Below the pieces are notes generated by a model that saw only the letters and a program-made list of their open reading frames with translations, did not search any database and was not told the DNA's origin. From Desulfoferrobacter suflitae (GTDB lineage Bacteria > Desulfobacterota > Syntrophobacteria > Syntrophobacterales > Syntrophobacteraceae), in the NCBI RefSeq assembly GCF_022603395.1, contig NZ_JAIBKA010000015.1, positions 42,309 through 106,308 of the forward strand: DNA of 64,000 bases, written 5' to 3'. Every line of letters starts with the position of its first letter. The first letter of the stretch is position 1. Of this stretch, positions 1 through 8,889 are shown one piece after another. Position numbers and translations under genes: made by a program.

Positions 1-885
1 ATAGGTCATGCCGGTAACCAAATCAAAGCCAAGCGCCTTGAACGCGATGACCCGGCTCCCTTCCTGAACGCCCAAATTGAAGGGTATGGCAAAGATCAGC
101 AGATCAAACCAGGTCCCCAGAAACCAGATGCCGGCCGCTACCGGCATGGACGCTTCAGCACCCAGCAGCGTGAGGAAATACCAGGTCTTGATAATGCCAA
201 CCCCGAATCCCACAATATGCCAGAATACGGCCACCGGCAAGCTGGCTGGATGAGTCTGATAAAAAAGCCTGAGGGCATTGTCCACCTCGTTGATCTCGTG
301 GCTCACTCTGCGCAAAGGATTGCCCCCTATTCTGTGCGACACCAGCCAGCGAATCAGTGCGCCCAGCTTGCCATATTTTTGGACAAGCAAAAATCCAATG
401 ATTCCGATTAATAACAACGCACTGCTGAGCAGCATTCCAATCCACAAAGCCGCTGGAAGCCGGATGCGTGACAGCACCAGGAGCGAGCCGAAGGCGACAA
501 AGAGCAATTGCGAGAGGGCAAATGAGAGCTTGCCGATGAGAACGCCCGTTACCGCTTCGGGGCTCTTGTGGTCCAGCGAGAGGAGCGCCCCTTTGGTGAC
601 TTCTCCGCCCAAACTGGCGGTGGGCGTCAGATGATTGATGGCGAATCCGGCCATGCGGATTCTGAAAATGCGCACGAAGGGCAATGACCTGTGAGGGCCG
701 CTGAGACAATAGCGCCACCCGAGGGCGTGAAAAATGTCAGCGATCCCTTCGATCAGTATCAGCGGCACCAGCCCCCAACCCAGCAGCGTGAGCTCGTGCC
801 ACAGGGCGGAGATACCGATCTTCCACATGAGGAAGATGAGCAAAAGCAAGCCCGTCCCAATACTAAATATATGAAATTTTTTCAT
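1..885 (-). CDS. Flippase-like integral membrane protein (UPF0104/HpnL-like), C-terminus outside window
   Basis: This is a multi-pass inner-membrane protein of the lysylphosphatidylglycerol synthase transmembrane/UPF0104 type. I translated it from the minus strand: it begins MKKFHIFSIG and stays open for 295 codons to the window edge, so the C-terminus is missing. Hydrophobic segments lie near residues 8-20, 35-50, 115-135, 145-165 and 225-250. The family-typical segment RMAGFAINHLTPTASLGGE is at about residues 77-95. It starts 15 bases after the stop of the Gfo/Idh gene and is the last visible gene of the hopanoid-type operon. That position fits the hopanoid-associated membrane protein HpnL, which is proposed to move hopanoids or their precursors. 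The family also has many non-hopanoid members, so the HpnL name is an inference from the neighbouring hpnJ. Confidence 0.75.
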   Translation of the reverse strand, partial: MKKFHIFSIGTGLLLLIFLMWKIGISALWHELTLLGWGLVPLILIEGIADIFHALGWRYCLSGPHRSLPFVRIFRIRMAGFAINHLTPTASLGGEVTKGALLSLDHKSPEAVTGVLIGKLSFALSQLLFVAFGSLLVLSRIRLPAALWIGMLLSSALLLIGIIGFLLVQKYGKLGALIRWLVSHRIGGNPLRRVSHEINEVDNALRLFYQTHPASLPVAVFWHIVGFGVGIIKTWYFLTLLGAEASMPVAAGIWFLGTWFDLLIFAIPFNLGVQEGSRVIAFKALGFDLVTGMTY

Positions 886-900
886 GCACTTAGTCGCTGA

Positions 901-1971
901 CTATGCGCACCACGCCAGCGCCGTCGGATCCGGCTTGAGCAGTTCAATCGGCCGCGACGCTTCGCGATTCGACTGATAGGCCAGTTGAATCAACTGGGTG
1001 CACCATTGGGCCTCCATCAGATTGACGCCCCGTTCATGCACATTTTTGATTTCGCGATGAAAATTGTCGATCACCGGCGCCATCCATTCCGGATGATGCG
1101 ACCCGGCGGACAGCGCTTCGGCAAAATCAAACCTGACGGGAGATCTATTCCGGCACTCCAGGATTATATGATCATCGTTGACAAAAATGGTCCCCTTATC
1201 CCCGACAATCTCCCCGAAGTTGCGCCGGCAGTCGGCCTGCCAGGTCAGGTGCAGGCGGGCTTCCGCCTGGCGAAAAAGCACGGACAGATCCACCGCCTCT
1301 TCGCAGCAATTGTGAGCCGCTCCGGGTGTCTCCATCCTGGCCGATACCAGCAGCGGCGGCTCGCGCAACAGGGAAAGGAGCACGTAGAGATTATGCCAGC
1401 CGTGATCTATAAGGATTCCTCCCCAGGCCACATCCAGACGTTTTCTCCAGTCGGCAGCTCCACCGCCCGAATTGGAAGGTCGCAAAACATTCAAGGAAAC
1501 CGAGCGAACGGTGCCGATTTGTCCAGCGCACACCAGTTCGGTTGTTTTCAACCAGAGGGGCGCATACTTCCAATTGTTGACCGTAAAAACAACCCGCTCC
1601 TCGCGGCTTGCCACCGCCTGCATGGCGCGCAGGCTCTCAAGGGATGCAGCCAGGGGCTTTTCACAAAATACGTGAAGCTTGGACTGACATGCCGCCATAA
1701 CCAGATCGACATGGTGGCAGGGAGGAGTACAAATATCGACAAAGTCCAGTCTGCCGTTGTTCAACAATGCATTGACGGTTGCGTACACACGTGCCTCGGG
1801 CAGCAGCCGGCGCGCCATCTGAGCTCTTTGCGGATCGGGCTCTACTATCGCCTCAATGGTAAAATGCTCACTCACCTGCCAGGCGGGCAGGTGGGCATAG
1901 ATCGCCGCATTGCCGAAGCCCACAATGGCCCCGCGAAGCGGCTCTCCATTTTCATGATTGACTGCATTCAT
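901..1971 (-). CDS. Gfo/Idh/MocA-family NAD(P)-dependent oxidoreductase
   Basis: The 356-residue protein has an N-terminal Rossmann fold, with the nucleotide-binding stretch GAIVGFGNAAIYAHLP just after the start. The family motif EKPLA follows in HVFCEKPLAASLESL, and the C-terminal half is a typical Gfo/Idh/MocA alpha/beta domain. Members oxidise or reduce sugars and cyclitols such as myo-inositol. A longer reading frame exists, but I chose the ATG at 1971: it has a GAAGGG ribosome-binding site about 7 bases upstream and avoids overlap with the aminotransferase gene. It lies 34 bases after that gene, in the same operon. Paired with an aminotransferase, it could supply a keto-sugar or keto-cyclitol for amination. 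The substrate cannot be read from sequence. Confidence 0.85.
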   Translation of the reverse strand: MNAVNHENGEPLRGAIVGFGNAAIYAHLPAWQVSEHFTIEAIVEPDPQRAQMARRLLPEARVYATVNALLNNGRLDFVDICTPPCHHVDLVMAACQSKLHVFCEKPLAASLESLRAMQAVASREERVVFTVNNWKYAPLWLKTTELVCAGQIGTVRSVSLNVLRPSNSGGGAADWRKRLDVAWGGILIDHGWHNLYVLLSLLREPPLLVSARMETPGAAHNCCEEAVDLSVLFRQAEARLHLTWQADCRRNFGEIVGDKGTIFVNDDHIILECRNRSPVRFDFAEALSAGSHHPEWMAPVIDNFHREIKNVHERGVNLMEAQWCTQLIQLAYQSNREASRPIELLKPDPTALAWCA

Positions 1972-2005
1972 GCTGAAACCCTTCAATCCAACCGGATCAC
2001 TCTCA

Positions 2006-3346
2006 TTACTTATAGGGAATGTGCTCCGCGACGTGCGCGAAAACCTCGTCAATAATACCCAGCCCCTCGTCCGCTTCCGCTTTACTCAGCGTAAGCGGCG
2101 GATTGATGCGGAAGTTGGCCTTATAGTTCATGCTGATCAGCCCGCGCCGCAGACTCTCCAGATAGATCTGTTTGGTAACGCTCTTGTCCAAAGGTTCCTT
2201 GCTGCGGCGGTCCTTGACCAGTTCGACGCCGATGAGCAAACCGCGACCGCGCACGTCTCCTATGAATTCATACTTTTCCTGCAGCCGTTTGAGCCCATCC
2301 AGCAAATGCCGCCCCACGACGCGTGAATTCTCCACCAGGGACTCATTGACAATGGTCTCAACAGTCGCCAGCGCTGCAGTGCTGGCCAAAGGATTCCCGC
2401 CATAGCTGCTGGAGGAGGAACTCGGTTTGGAGAACGGATGGCTCGCTGTGATTTCATCGGTTGAAATCAGGCCGGAAACCGGAAATCCGCTGCCCATCCC
2501 TTTGCCTACCGTCATGATGTCAGGCTTGATACCGGTGTGATGGCAGCCGAACATCTTGCCTGTGCGCCCAAAGCCGGTGATCATCTCGTCAGCAATAATG
2601 AGCGCATCGTTCTTGCGCGCGATCTCCACCAGCCCGGGCAAGAATTCGGGGGGAGGGATAATGTTTCCTGCAGTTCCTTGAATCGTCTCCACAATGATGG
2701 CGGCCAGACTGCCGGCGGTATTGTTTTCGATCATTTTTTCGATGAATTCGAGGCAGAACAGACCGCACTGAGGATATTGCATTTTGTAGGGGCAACGATA
2801 ACAGTCCGCATACGGAGCCAGGTGCAGCCCGGGGTGCTGCACCCCCCAGTGCTTTTTAAAGGGATCCCCGATCAAGCCCAGAACACCGCCGGTCTTTCCA
2901 TGAAACCCTCCCCAAAAGCTGAGAATTTCAAATTTTTTTGTATAGGATTTGGCTAACCTGAGGGCCGCTTCAACCGCTTCAGCACCGCCACTGTATAACT
3001 GAGTGCGGGTCAGACCTTCGGGAGTCAGCGCAGCAATGGTTTTGAGAAGCCGCACCCGGTTCTCCGTGGTGAAGCTGCCGACAGATACCCGATCCAGCTG
3101 CTTTTTCAATGCCTCGACATAAGTGGGATGGGAGTGCCCAAGGCTGCAAACCGCAACACCTGCCATAAAGTCCAAATAGCGTTTGCCGTCCACATCCTCC
3201 AGATAGCAACCTCGCCCCCTCTTGATAACCAGCTGGGAAAGCTGCGCTACTTCCTGAAGGCCGGGCGACATGAACTGCTGCTCTTCATGATATAGCTGGG
3301 ACGACTCGGTCTCAACGTCACTTGCACTAAAGTCTTTGTAATACAT
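2006..3346 (-). CDS. Class III PLP-dependent aminotransferase (HpnO-like candidate)
   Basis: This is a fold-type I, class III aminotransferase of 446 residues, the ornithine/4-aminobutyrate aminotransferase-like group. Visible family features are the SGGAEAVEAALRLAK segment that contacts the cofactor phosphate, the EMITGFGRTGK motif with the cofactor-binding acidic residue, and the likely Schiff-base lysine in MTVGKGMGSG near residue 281. The start at 3346 (MYYKDF) has AGAGGT about 7 bases upstream and is preferred over the in-frame ATG at 3373. In hopanoid makers, HpnO is an enzyme of this class needed for aminobacteriohopanetriol. With hpnJ in the same operon, a role in aminating a hopanoid side chain is plausible. 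A Cys-rich patch (CYRCPYKMQYPQCGLFC) in mid-protein is a subgroup feature whose role I do not know. Confidence 0.8.
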   Translation of the reverse strand: MYYKDFSASDVETESSQLYHEEQQFMSPGLQEVAQLSQLVIKRGRGCYLEDVDGKRYLDFMAGVAVCSLGHSHPTYVEALKKQLDRVSVGSFTTENRVRLLKTIAALTPEGLTRTQLYSGGAEAVEAALRLAKSYTKKFEILSFWGGFHGKTGGVLGLIGDPFKKHWGVQHPGLHLAPYADCYRCPYKMQYPQCGLFCLEFIEKMIENNTAGSLAAIIVETIQGTAGNIIPPPEFLPGLVEIARKNDALIIADEMITGFGRTGKMFGCHHTGIKPDIMTVGKGMGSGFPVSGLISTDEITASHPFSKPSSSSSSYGGNPLASTAALATVETIVNESLVENSRVVGRHLLDGLKRLQEKYEFIGDVRGRGLLIGVELVKDRRSKEPLDKSVTKQIYLESLRRGLISMNYKANFRINPPLTLSKAEADEGLGIIDEVFAHVAEHIPYK

Positions 3347-3407
3347 TCGGCTGACCTCTGTTTTCTCGCACAAAATCGGCTCGATGGAGCGAACCAGCGG
3401 CCTTGAG

Positions 3408-4214
3408 TCAATTCCTGTTGATCACGTAAGAGGCGATGCTCTCGGCCGCACTGCTGCGGCAACGGGAAAAGCTGGGCCAATCATTGAGATCGATCAGGAA
3501 TACCTTGTTTTGACTGGTCAGCACTGCATCTCCACCATACACTTTAAGCCCGATGGTCCGGGCTGCATGGGCAGCTATCCGGGTGAGCGGCTCAACCTGA
3601 CAGGTGAGTTCCTCACCGGACTCTGTACAAAAAGCTCTAAAATATTCCCCCTCGCCAACGCCATAAAACTTGACCACGCGGCCCTGCACGTGGTCCTGAA
3701 CCAGAATGTCCAACACATGGTGACGGCGGAAATGGTCTACAGCGACGGCAAAATCCTCATGCGAACTGGAGAATACCACATCGCCCGACTGCATGGCGTG
3801 GACGTCACCACGCTTCAGCCAGACAGGACCCGAGCACTGCCAACTTTTTCGATCTGCTGCTTGTTCCAGTGGAACAATGCGGCTGGGCGGCAAATGCACA
3901 CCGGCTTCCAGCAACAGCCTTATCAACGGCTTACGATAGCAGTTGCGGATCGACCCGGCCGAGTTGATCACCTGAGTACCCCCAGCTTCCCACTGGTCGA
4001 GGATTTCAAGACAGCGCGCGGACTGCGCCATATTGAGGACACAGTCAGGACGAGGCAGGGACCCTTGCAACGCTTCGGCTTTTACACCGGACACCTTGCA
4101 CCCGAACTGTGACAGCACAGCGAGAGTCGCATCGAGGATGGCTGCGTCATCCTGCACCTTTCCCGGCGAAAAGATCTGTTCGCGAAACACACCGAGCACC
4201 GTGGAGGGCTTCAT
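3408..4214 (-). CDS. ATP-grasp-like protein
   Basis: The 268-residue protein has the outline of an ATP-grasp carboxylate-amine ligase. A small N-terminal domain carries VLNMAQSARCLEIL. The central part has INSAGSIRNCYRKPLIRLLLEAGVHLPPS-like organisation, then VWLKRGDVHAMQSGDVVF and ILVQDHVQGRVVKFYGVG. Near the C-terminus, KVFLIDLNDWPSFSRCR supplies the acidic and Asn metal-binding residues (D-x-N-D). Such enzymes join a carboxylate to an amine through an acyl phosphate. The start ATG overlaps the stop of the nucleotidyltransferase gene by four bases, indicating translational coupling. The substrate is unknown; in this operon it may attach an amino acid or carboxylate to an aminated product. 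The fold call rests on motif order only. Confidence 0.65.
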   Translation of the reverse strand: MKPSTVLGVFREQIFSPGKVQDDAAILDATLAVLSQFGCKVSGVKAEALQGSLPRPDCVLNMAQSARCLEILDQWEAGGTQVINSAGSIRNCYRKPLIRLLLEAGVHLPPSRIVPLEQAADRKSWQCSGPVWLKRGDVHAMQSGDVVFSSSHEDFAVAVDHFRRHHVLDILVQDHVQGRVVKFYGVGEGEYFRAFCTESGEELTCQVEPLTRIAAHAARTIGLKVYGGDAVLTSQNKVFLIDLNDWPSFSRCRSSAAESIASYVINRN

Positions 4215-4918
4215 CGTTCGTTAATCTCTTTCAAAAAACGGTCGGCTTTTTGAATATCTTCCGCATAATCCACATCGATGGTCTTTGCCACGGGCAGGCC
4301 GCACAAGCTATGCCCCGTAGCGATAAGCAGTCCCAGGAATTGACGCAGGGCCGTCAAGTTCCGCCGGCGGGCCGCATCGACCAGGGAAAATATGGTCGGC
4401 TCAAAATAATAAAAGCCGGCGGTAACGTACCGGCTTCCCCTGGCTGTATCGCCCAGAGCGGTGATCCTGGAATCGCCCTGAATTTTTGCCCACAGGGGCT
4501 TTTCATCGTCGATGTGGTCCGTAAGGGCCAGCACACCGGCCGCTCCCTTGCACTCTTGTGCAGCGGCCAAAAAGTCCCGAACCGTGGCGAACCCAAATAC
4601 CACATCCACGGTGAACAGCAGAAATGGCTCCTCCCGCAGAAACGGTTCAAGGCAAAAGAGACTCTCCATGGAGCTCGGCGTGGTTTTGACCGTGAGCTCC
4701 AGAGGAATCGGCCATGAAGTCGATCGCAAGAACTCGGCCACGTCCCGCTGCACATCATTAACGATGCAGGCAGCGGAACTCATTCCGAGTCGTGCAGCGG
4801 CACCGATGATTCGTTCGATGAGAGGCCTTCCTCCCACCGGCACGAGCGGTTTGGGAGTCCTGATTCCTCCGAGCGTCAGCCTTTCTCCAACTCCGGCTGC
4901 GATGATGGCTGCCTTCAT
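4211..4918 (-). CDS. NTP-dependent sugar-phosphate nucleotidyltransferase-like protein
   Basis: This 235-residue GT-A-fold nucleotidyltransferase opens with the signature MKAAIIAAGVGERL, followed by the conserved TPKPLVPVGGRPLIERII that binds NTP and sugar phosphate. An acidic metal-binding stretch (LLFTVDVVFG) lies near residue 100, and FYYFEP is typical of the N-terminal catalytic domain. The protein ends without a left-handed beta-helix, so it activates a substrate rather than acetylating it. It overlaps the HAD gene upstream and the ATP-grasp gene downstream by four bases each. It could activate a sugar, cyclitol or other phosphate for transfer. The nucleotide and sugar specificity cannot be told from sequence. 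Confidence 0.82.
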   Translation of the reverse strand: MKAAIIAAGVGERLTLGGIRTPKPLVPVGGRPLIERIIGAAARLGMSSAACIVNDVQRDVAEFLRSTSWPIPLELTVKTTPSSMESLFCLEPFLREEPFLLFTVDVVFGFATVRDFLAAAQECKGAAGVLALTDHIDDEKPLWAKIQGDSRITALGDTARGSRYVTAGFYYFEPTIFSLVDAARRRNLTALRQFLGLLIATGHSLCGLPVAKTIDVDYAEDIQKADRFLKEINER

Positions 4919-5640
4919 AACAGTAAGGACTCCAATTCAGCCAGACTTTCAATGGTCCAGTCCACTGGCTCGGGTTCAGCCGGAAATCTCGGGTTCGGCC
5001 CTTTAATCCAGATGGTCTTCATCCCCATGCGGCGCGCCGGCAACATGTCCCTGTCGTAGGAATCTCCAACAAAAATGCAGTCCTCTGCTGTGACATCCAG
5101 ATCCTGCAGGGCCCGTTCGAATATTTCGCGGTTTGGCTTGCCGTAACCCAATCGGGTAGAATCCAGAATGGTGATCAGGTGTTCCGTCAATCCAGCCTCT
5201 TCACACAGGGCTGCAACATTGCCATAGAAGTTGGAAACAACCCCCATTCGGTAATCGTTGCGCAACCGCCTCAACAGCGCCGCATTCCGCTTGAGGCAGT
5301 ACTCCGTCTTGGCGCAGAACTCAAGGGCCATTTGTCGTGCCTGTTGCGACGCCTCGTGCAAATTCAACAGTGCGAACTGATGCCGGATATGGTACTCCAT
5401 CAAAGGTCTGAGCCCCATCCGGTCGACTTGCGGATCATCGCAACACGTTTGATCCGCTTGATAAAATACTTTTTTGATCAAATCCCTGGGCACCTCGAGA
5501 CCAGCGCTCTCGTACAACGCATAAAATCGATCCAGCCAATGCTCGCCGTCGGAATCCAGGGTGCCCCCGAAGTCAAACAGGATGGCCTTACAACGGCGCA
5601 ATTCGCTCCGCGTGCCCACCGAAAAGCGGTCGCCTGGCAT
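4915..5640 (-). CDS. HAD-superfamily phosphatase (HAD-IA type)
   Basis: This 241-residue haloacid dehalogenase-like hydrolase has motif I ILFDFGGTLDSDG with the nucleophilic Asp, a helical cap, motif II in MGVVSNFYG, and motif III/IV CIFVGDSYDRDMLPARRMG with the magnesium-binding aspartates. The start at 5640 (MPGDRF) lies after AGGAG with 5-base spacing, just behind the hpnJ stop codon. An upstream ATG at 5661 would overlap hpnJ and lacks such a site. HAD-IA enzymes usually dephosphorylate sugar phosphates or similar small molecules. Its place between hpnJ and the nucleotidyltransferase suggests it removes or edits a phosphate on the same intermediate. Confidence 0.85.
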   Translation of the reverse strand: MPGDRFSVGTRSELRRCKAILFDFGGTLDSDGEHWLDRFYALYESAGLEVPRDLIKKVFYQADQTCCDDPQVDRMGLRPLMEYHIRHQFALLNLHEASQQARQMALEFCAKTEYCLKRNAALLRRLRNDYRMGVVSNFYGNVAALCEEAGLTEHLITILDSTRLGYGKPNREIFERALQDLDVTAEDCIFVGDSYDRDMLPARRMGMKTIWIKGPNPRFPAEPEPVDWTIESLAELESLLL

Positions 5641-5648
5641 GCCCGCTC

Positions 5649-7109
5649 CTACTTGAGACACTGTAAGTGTTCTTGATTCGTCGCCGCATGGCCGGTATGC
5701 CGGCGCGCGTTGAGGTAACTCAAAAACTCTCTCCCTTCCCGCAAACGGCGCATCAGCAGATGGCCGTTGGTCGCCATTTCCCGCAGCATGCGCAGAATCG
5801 GCCTGGGATGGAAATAAAACTCGCGATACATGCGTTCGACCGCATCCTGGATCTCCTCCAGGGTGAGATCGGGGTAGCTCAGGGTGGCCATTTGGATTCC
5901 ACTGTCAGCCAACGGTGCATCGTTTTTCAGCCATCCGTTGCGCACCGCCTGCTGATAAAATTCCGTGCCCGGAAAAGGCGCTGCGATCGACACCTGGATA
6001 CTGTAAGGATCCAGCTCCTGGGCAAAGCGTATGGTCTCCTCGATACTGCGGCGACTTTCTATGGGCAAACCGATCATGAAAGTCCCGTGCACTTTGATGC
6101 CCAATTGGTTGCAGTGCTTTACAAACCGGCGCGACATGTCAAGGGTCACACCCTTTTTAATGCGCTTGAGAATCTCTGCGTTACCCGTCTCAAAGCCCAC
6201 TACCAGCAGGCGCAAACCGTTTTCTTTGAGCTGCTTGAGGGTGGCAAAATCGAGATTGGCACGCGCATTACACGACCAGGTCAGCTTGAGCTTTTTAAGT
6301 CCTTTGCTGATCTCCAGAGCGCGCTCGCGATCGGCGGTGAAGGTATCGTCGTCAAAAAACCATTCGCGCGTTTCGGGAAAAAGCTCTTTGCCCTCTTCCA
6401 GTTCACGGATCACAACAGCCGGGCTTTTGGTTCTGTATTTGTGCCCTGCAATCGTCTGCGGCCACAGGCAAAAAGTGCAGCGGCCCGGACAACCGCGCCC
6501 CGTATAGAAGGATACATAAGGATGCAGCAGGTATCCGATGAAGTAGTTGTTGACATCCAGATCGCGATGGTAGACCGGCAACACACTGGGCAGATGATCC
6601 AAATTGCGGGAAAGCTCCCGCTCCGGTGTGTGCTTTATGGAACCGTCCGCAGCGCGATAGCTGATTCCTTTGATGTCACGATACGGCTTGTCCCGAGCCA
6701 GCTCCAGGCAAGTGTAATCGAACTCATTGCGGCACACAAAATCGACTGCAGCGGCCTTTTGCAGGGTCTCTTCGGGCAACACCGTTACATGAGCACCGAC
6801 AAAACCTATGCGTACACCGGGATTTGCGGCCCTCAACGCCTCTGCACACCTGCTGTCGTTGGCCAGAGAAGAAAAACTGGTGTGCATGACGATCAGCTCA
6901 TAGTCGGCGGCAATGGCTAACACGTCCCGCATGTGCAGCCGCTGGGGCGGCGCATCGACCAGTTTGCTGCCGGGCACCATGGCGGTCGGTTGAGCCAGCC
7001 AGGTAGGGTACCAGTAGGAAGTCACTTCACGCCTCGCGGGATAACGTGCACCCGCCCCCCCATCGAAGCCCTCGAAAGAGGGTGGATTGAGGAACAGAGT
7101 TCTTTTCAC
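5649..7109 (-). CDS. hpnJ: B12-binding radical SAM protein HpnJ (hopanoid biosynthesis)
   Basis: The 486-residue protein has an N-terminal cobalamin-binding-like domain (about residues 1-150) and a radical SAM core. The [4Fe-4S] cysteines are C207, C211 and C214 in GRGCPGRCTFC. The opening (FLNPPSFEGFDGGAGARYPA, then SYWYPTWLAQPTAMVPGSKL) is what I recognise as the HpnJ signature. HpnJ acts late in hopanoid synthesis, in formation of the five-membered cyclitol ether on bacteriohopanetetrol, with HpnI and HpnK, which would lie elsewhere. It is the first gene of a seven-gene minus-strand operon reaching the left edge. About 160 bases of AT-richer DNA upstream could hold the promoter. The family call is from memory of the family, not a search. 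Confidence 0.85.
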   Translation of the reverse strand: MKRTLFLNPPSFEGFDGGAGARYPARREVTSYWYPTWLAQPTAMVPGSKLVDAPPQRLHMRDVLAIAADYELIVMHTSFSSLANDSRCAEALRAANPGVRIGFVGAHVTVLPEETLQKAAAVDFVCRNEFDYTCLELARDKPYRDIKGISYRAADGSIKHTPERELSRNLDHLPSVLPVYHRDLDVNNYFIGYLLHPYVSFYTGRGCPGRCTFCLWPQTIAGHKYRTKSPAVVIRELEEGKELFPETREWFFDDDTFTADRERALEISKGLKKLKLTWSCNARANLDFATLKQLKENGLRLLVVGFETGNAEILKRIKKGVTLDMSRRFVKHCNQLGIKVHGTFMIGLPIESRRSIEETIRFAQELDPYSIQVSIAAPFPGTEFYQQAVRNGWLKNDAPLADSGIQMATLSYPDLTLEEIQDAVERMYREFYFHPRPILRMLREMATNGHLLMRRLREGREFLSYLNARRHTGHAATNQEHLQCLK

Positions 7110-7269
7110 GACGATCTATACTCCTTAGAGAGCCTCAATTTGCCTAAAAATTTAAACGTTATTGCCTAACAAACTGGACCGGGATTGTCAATCCTGATCA
7201 TCGCCATGTCATCGCCGTCGAGTCTTGTCGATCCCGTTCATAGCCATGCGCCGTCCCCGCGAAACATAG

Positions 7270-7735
7270 CCCGACTTGGTGGCGGTGCATACGGAAGGGA
7301 GGCTCGTTTACGTGAACCCCGCCGGAGTCAAGCTGTTGGGTGCCACCTCGCGGGAAAGCCCGATCGGAAAGCCGGTGCTGGATCTTATCCATCCGGATTT
7401 TCATGCTCAGGCCAAGAACCGCATAAGACAGGTGCTCGAGCAAAAGATACAAACGCCATTGGCAGAAGTTTCCATTATTCGCCTGGACGGGCAAGAATCA
7501 CAGGTGGAAGTCAGCGGCACCTTCCTCGAGTCCCTGGACAGGCCCTCGATTCTCTTGATCGTGCGGGATATAAGCGAGCGCAAGTCGGCGGAAAAAGAAA
7601 TTAATCGCCTGAACCGGGATCTGTGGGCGCGGGTAAACGAACTGCAAACAATCTTTGAAGTAGTGCCTATCGGCTTGGCTATCGCAGAGGATTTCCAAGG
7701 CCTCAATATTCGCGGCAACCCGACTAATGAAACCC
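7270..7735 (+). pseudogene. Remnant of a PAS-domain sensor protein
   Basis: The plus strand carries about 150 codons of PAS sensor sequence. One PAS core starts at VAVHTEGRLVYVNPAGVKLL and ends at ILLIVRDISERK. A linker helix follows, then the start of a second PAS domain (VVPIGLAIAED, GLNIRGNP). An in-frame stop (TAG) lies just before it at about 7266, so the N-terminus is gone. Past about 7735 the reading frame stops resembling a PAS protein. There is no kinase or GGDEF output domain. It is a fragment left by a recombination event at the edge of the defence island, joined tail-to-tail to the reverse-transcriptase fragment. Confidence 0.75.
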
Positions 7736-7976
7736 AAGATTGGCTCTTCCGAGCAGGAACCAACTCGATGGGTTCAGAACTCCATTTTTGGGGTTCGCAT
7801 AATCTCTCTTGGATCTCGCCGATAAATCGTGGAATACGCAAGGACTGATAATCAATTCCAAGCATGTCAGCATACCAGCTGTGGGAACGCAGATATGCTG
7901 AAGTCTTCTTCCACGCTTGCATGAGGACGTATTCCAATCTGAGGTCATCTACAGAGGGTTTGATGTGCTGCTTCAT
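7736..7976 (-). pseudogene. N-terminal fragment of a reverse-transcriptase-like protein
   Basis: From 7976 the minus strand encodes about 80 residues (MKQHIKPSVDDLRLEYVLMQ onward, including AWKKTSAYLRSHSWYAD and VPARKSQSW) that I recognise as the start of a bacterial non-retron reverse-transcriptase family found in defence contexts. After VPARKSQSW the frame runs into the opposite strand of the PAS remnant, so everything beyond the N-terminus, including any catalytic YxDD, is missing. It lies 94 bases downstream of the brxA-like gene on the same strand, which suggests it was once BREX-associated cargo. The family assignment is from memory and should be treated as tentative. Confidence 0.5.
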
Positions 7977-8070
7977 GATACAAACGCCTCCACTTACCGT
8001 AAAAGAAGTGACAGATTTCTTGCTCGTCTACGGGCCTTGGAGATGGCTGTTTTCCCCCAGTCCTTGCTAC

Positions 8071-8889
8071 TCACGAGCGGATGTCGTCTGCAGTTTGGCA
8101 ATGCAGCATCACCAGGTCATCATCCAATCCGTGCCTCAAAAGCTCCATGCGCGGCGAAAGAGACGCTAAGCGCTCCGCGGATATGTGCGCCAGACGGAAG
8201 GGGAAAAGGCTGGGACTGTCGAGCAGGTCCCTCAGCGGTGCCGATCCATTGGTTCGTGAATGCAAGGAGGCCTCAACAAGCCATGCGATCAGCGCAGGGC
8301 TGTCAACGGTCACTGGGGGAGCTGCGCTGTAGATTCCTTTCGCATCAGTCTTTTTGAGCACGCCCCAGTCCAGGAACGAGCGTAGAACGCGACGGGCGGC
8401 GCGGGAGACTGTTTCTCGTTCGCCGTGCTGCTCGCGTATGCGGCGTTGGACATGTGCCGCAGCGGCAGAGCCTTGGAGTCTCAGGAGACGGCCGACCTGG
8501 GAGGCCACGTCCGCCCAGAAGGGGTAGACGGCCATGACCATTCCCCAATGCACGGGCAGGTGGTCCAATCTAGGAACACGCTTGAGCAGCTCCAGGCCGC
8601 TCACGCGCAGGGACTTGAGCTCGGCCGGCGCCGTGAGCCACACTTTCAAAAGAATGGTGATGATCTTCTCACGATTGCCGCGGACTGCCTGCCCGCCGAT
8701 GGAAACCTTGTCCTGTAAAAGCTCCTGAAGGGCATCGTTGACAGCAATTCTGTCGTTCCCGGAGAGGACGAGGTTAGCGGTCTGTTCGAGCCATTCCAGT
8801 CGCACACGTTGGCTGAATCCGATCTGGCGAATGCGTCTTGGCGTCGCGCGTCGCGCGTCTTGCGTCCGGCTCTCGTTGTGGCTAGTCAT
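8071..8889 (-). CDS. BREX-3 terminal protein, BrxA-like
   Basis: The 272-residue, mostly helical soluble protein ends the BREX-3 operon, where brxA normally sits in type 3 systems (brxF-brxC-pglXI-brxHII-pglZ-brxA). I see no catalytic motif. It contains LPVHWGMVMAVYPFWADVASQVGR and a winged-helix-like stretch (VSRAARRVLRSFLDWGVLKK), fitting a small structural or DNA-binding BREX component. The ATG at 8889 lies inside the last codons of pglZ (8-base overlap). Its first roughly 17 codons (SHNESRTQDARRATPRR) come from a palindromic repeat rather than from the ancestral gene, so the original start may have been further in. The brxA name depends on position and general character. Confidence 0.6.
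   Translation of the reverse strand: MTSHNESRTQDARRATPRRIRQIGFSQRVRLEWLEQTANLVLSGNDRIAVNDALQELLQDKVSIGGQAVRGNREKIITILLKVWLTAPAELKSLRVSGLELLKRVPRLDHLPVHWGMVMAVYPFWADVASQVGRLLRLQGSAAAAHVQRRIREQHGERETVSRAARRVLRSFLDWGVLKKTDAKGIYSAAPPVTVDSPALIAWLVEASLHSRTNGSAPLRDLLDSPSLFPFRLAHISAERLASLSPRMELLRHGLDDDLVMLHCQTADDIRS

Noticed and set aside
985..2055. Long plus-strand open frame of 356 codons
   Set aside because: It is the complement of the Gfo/Idh gene; composition is Cys/His/Gln-rich and no family motif is present.
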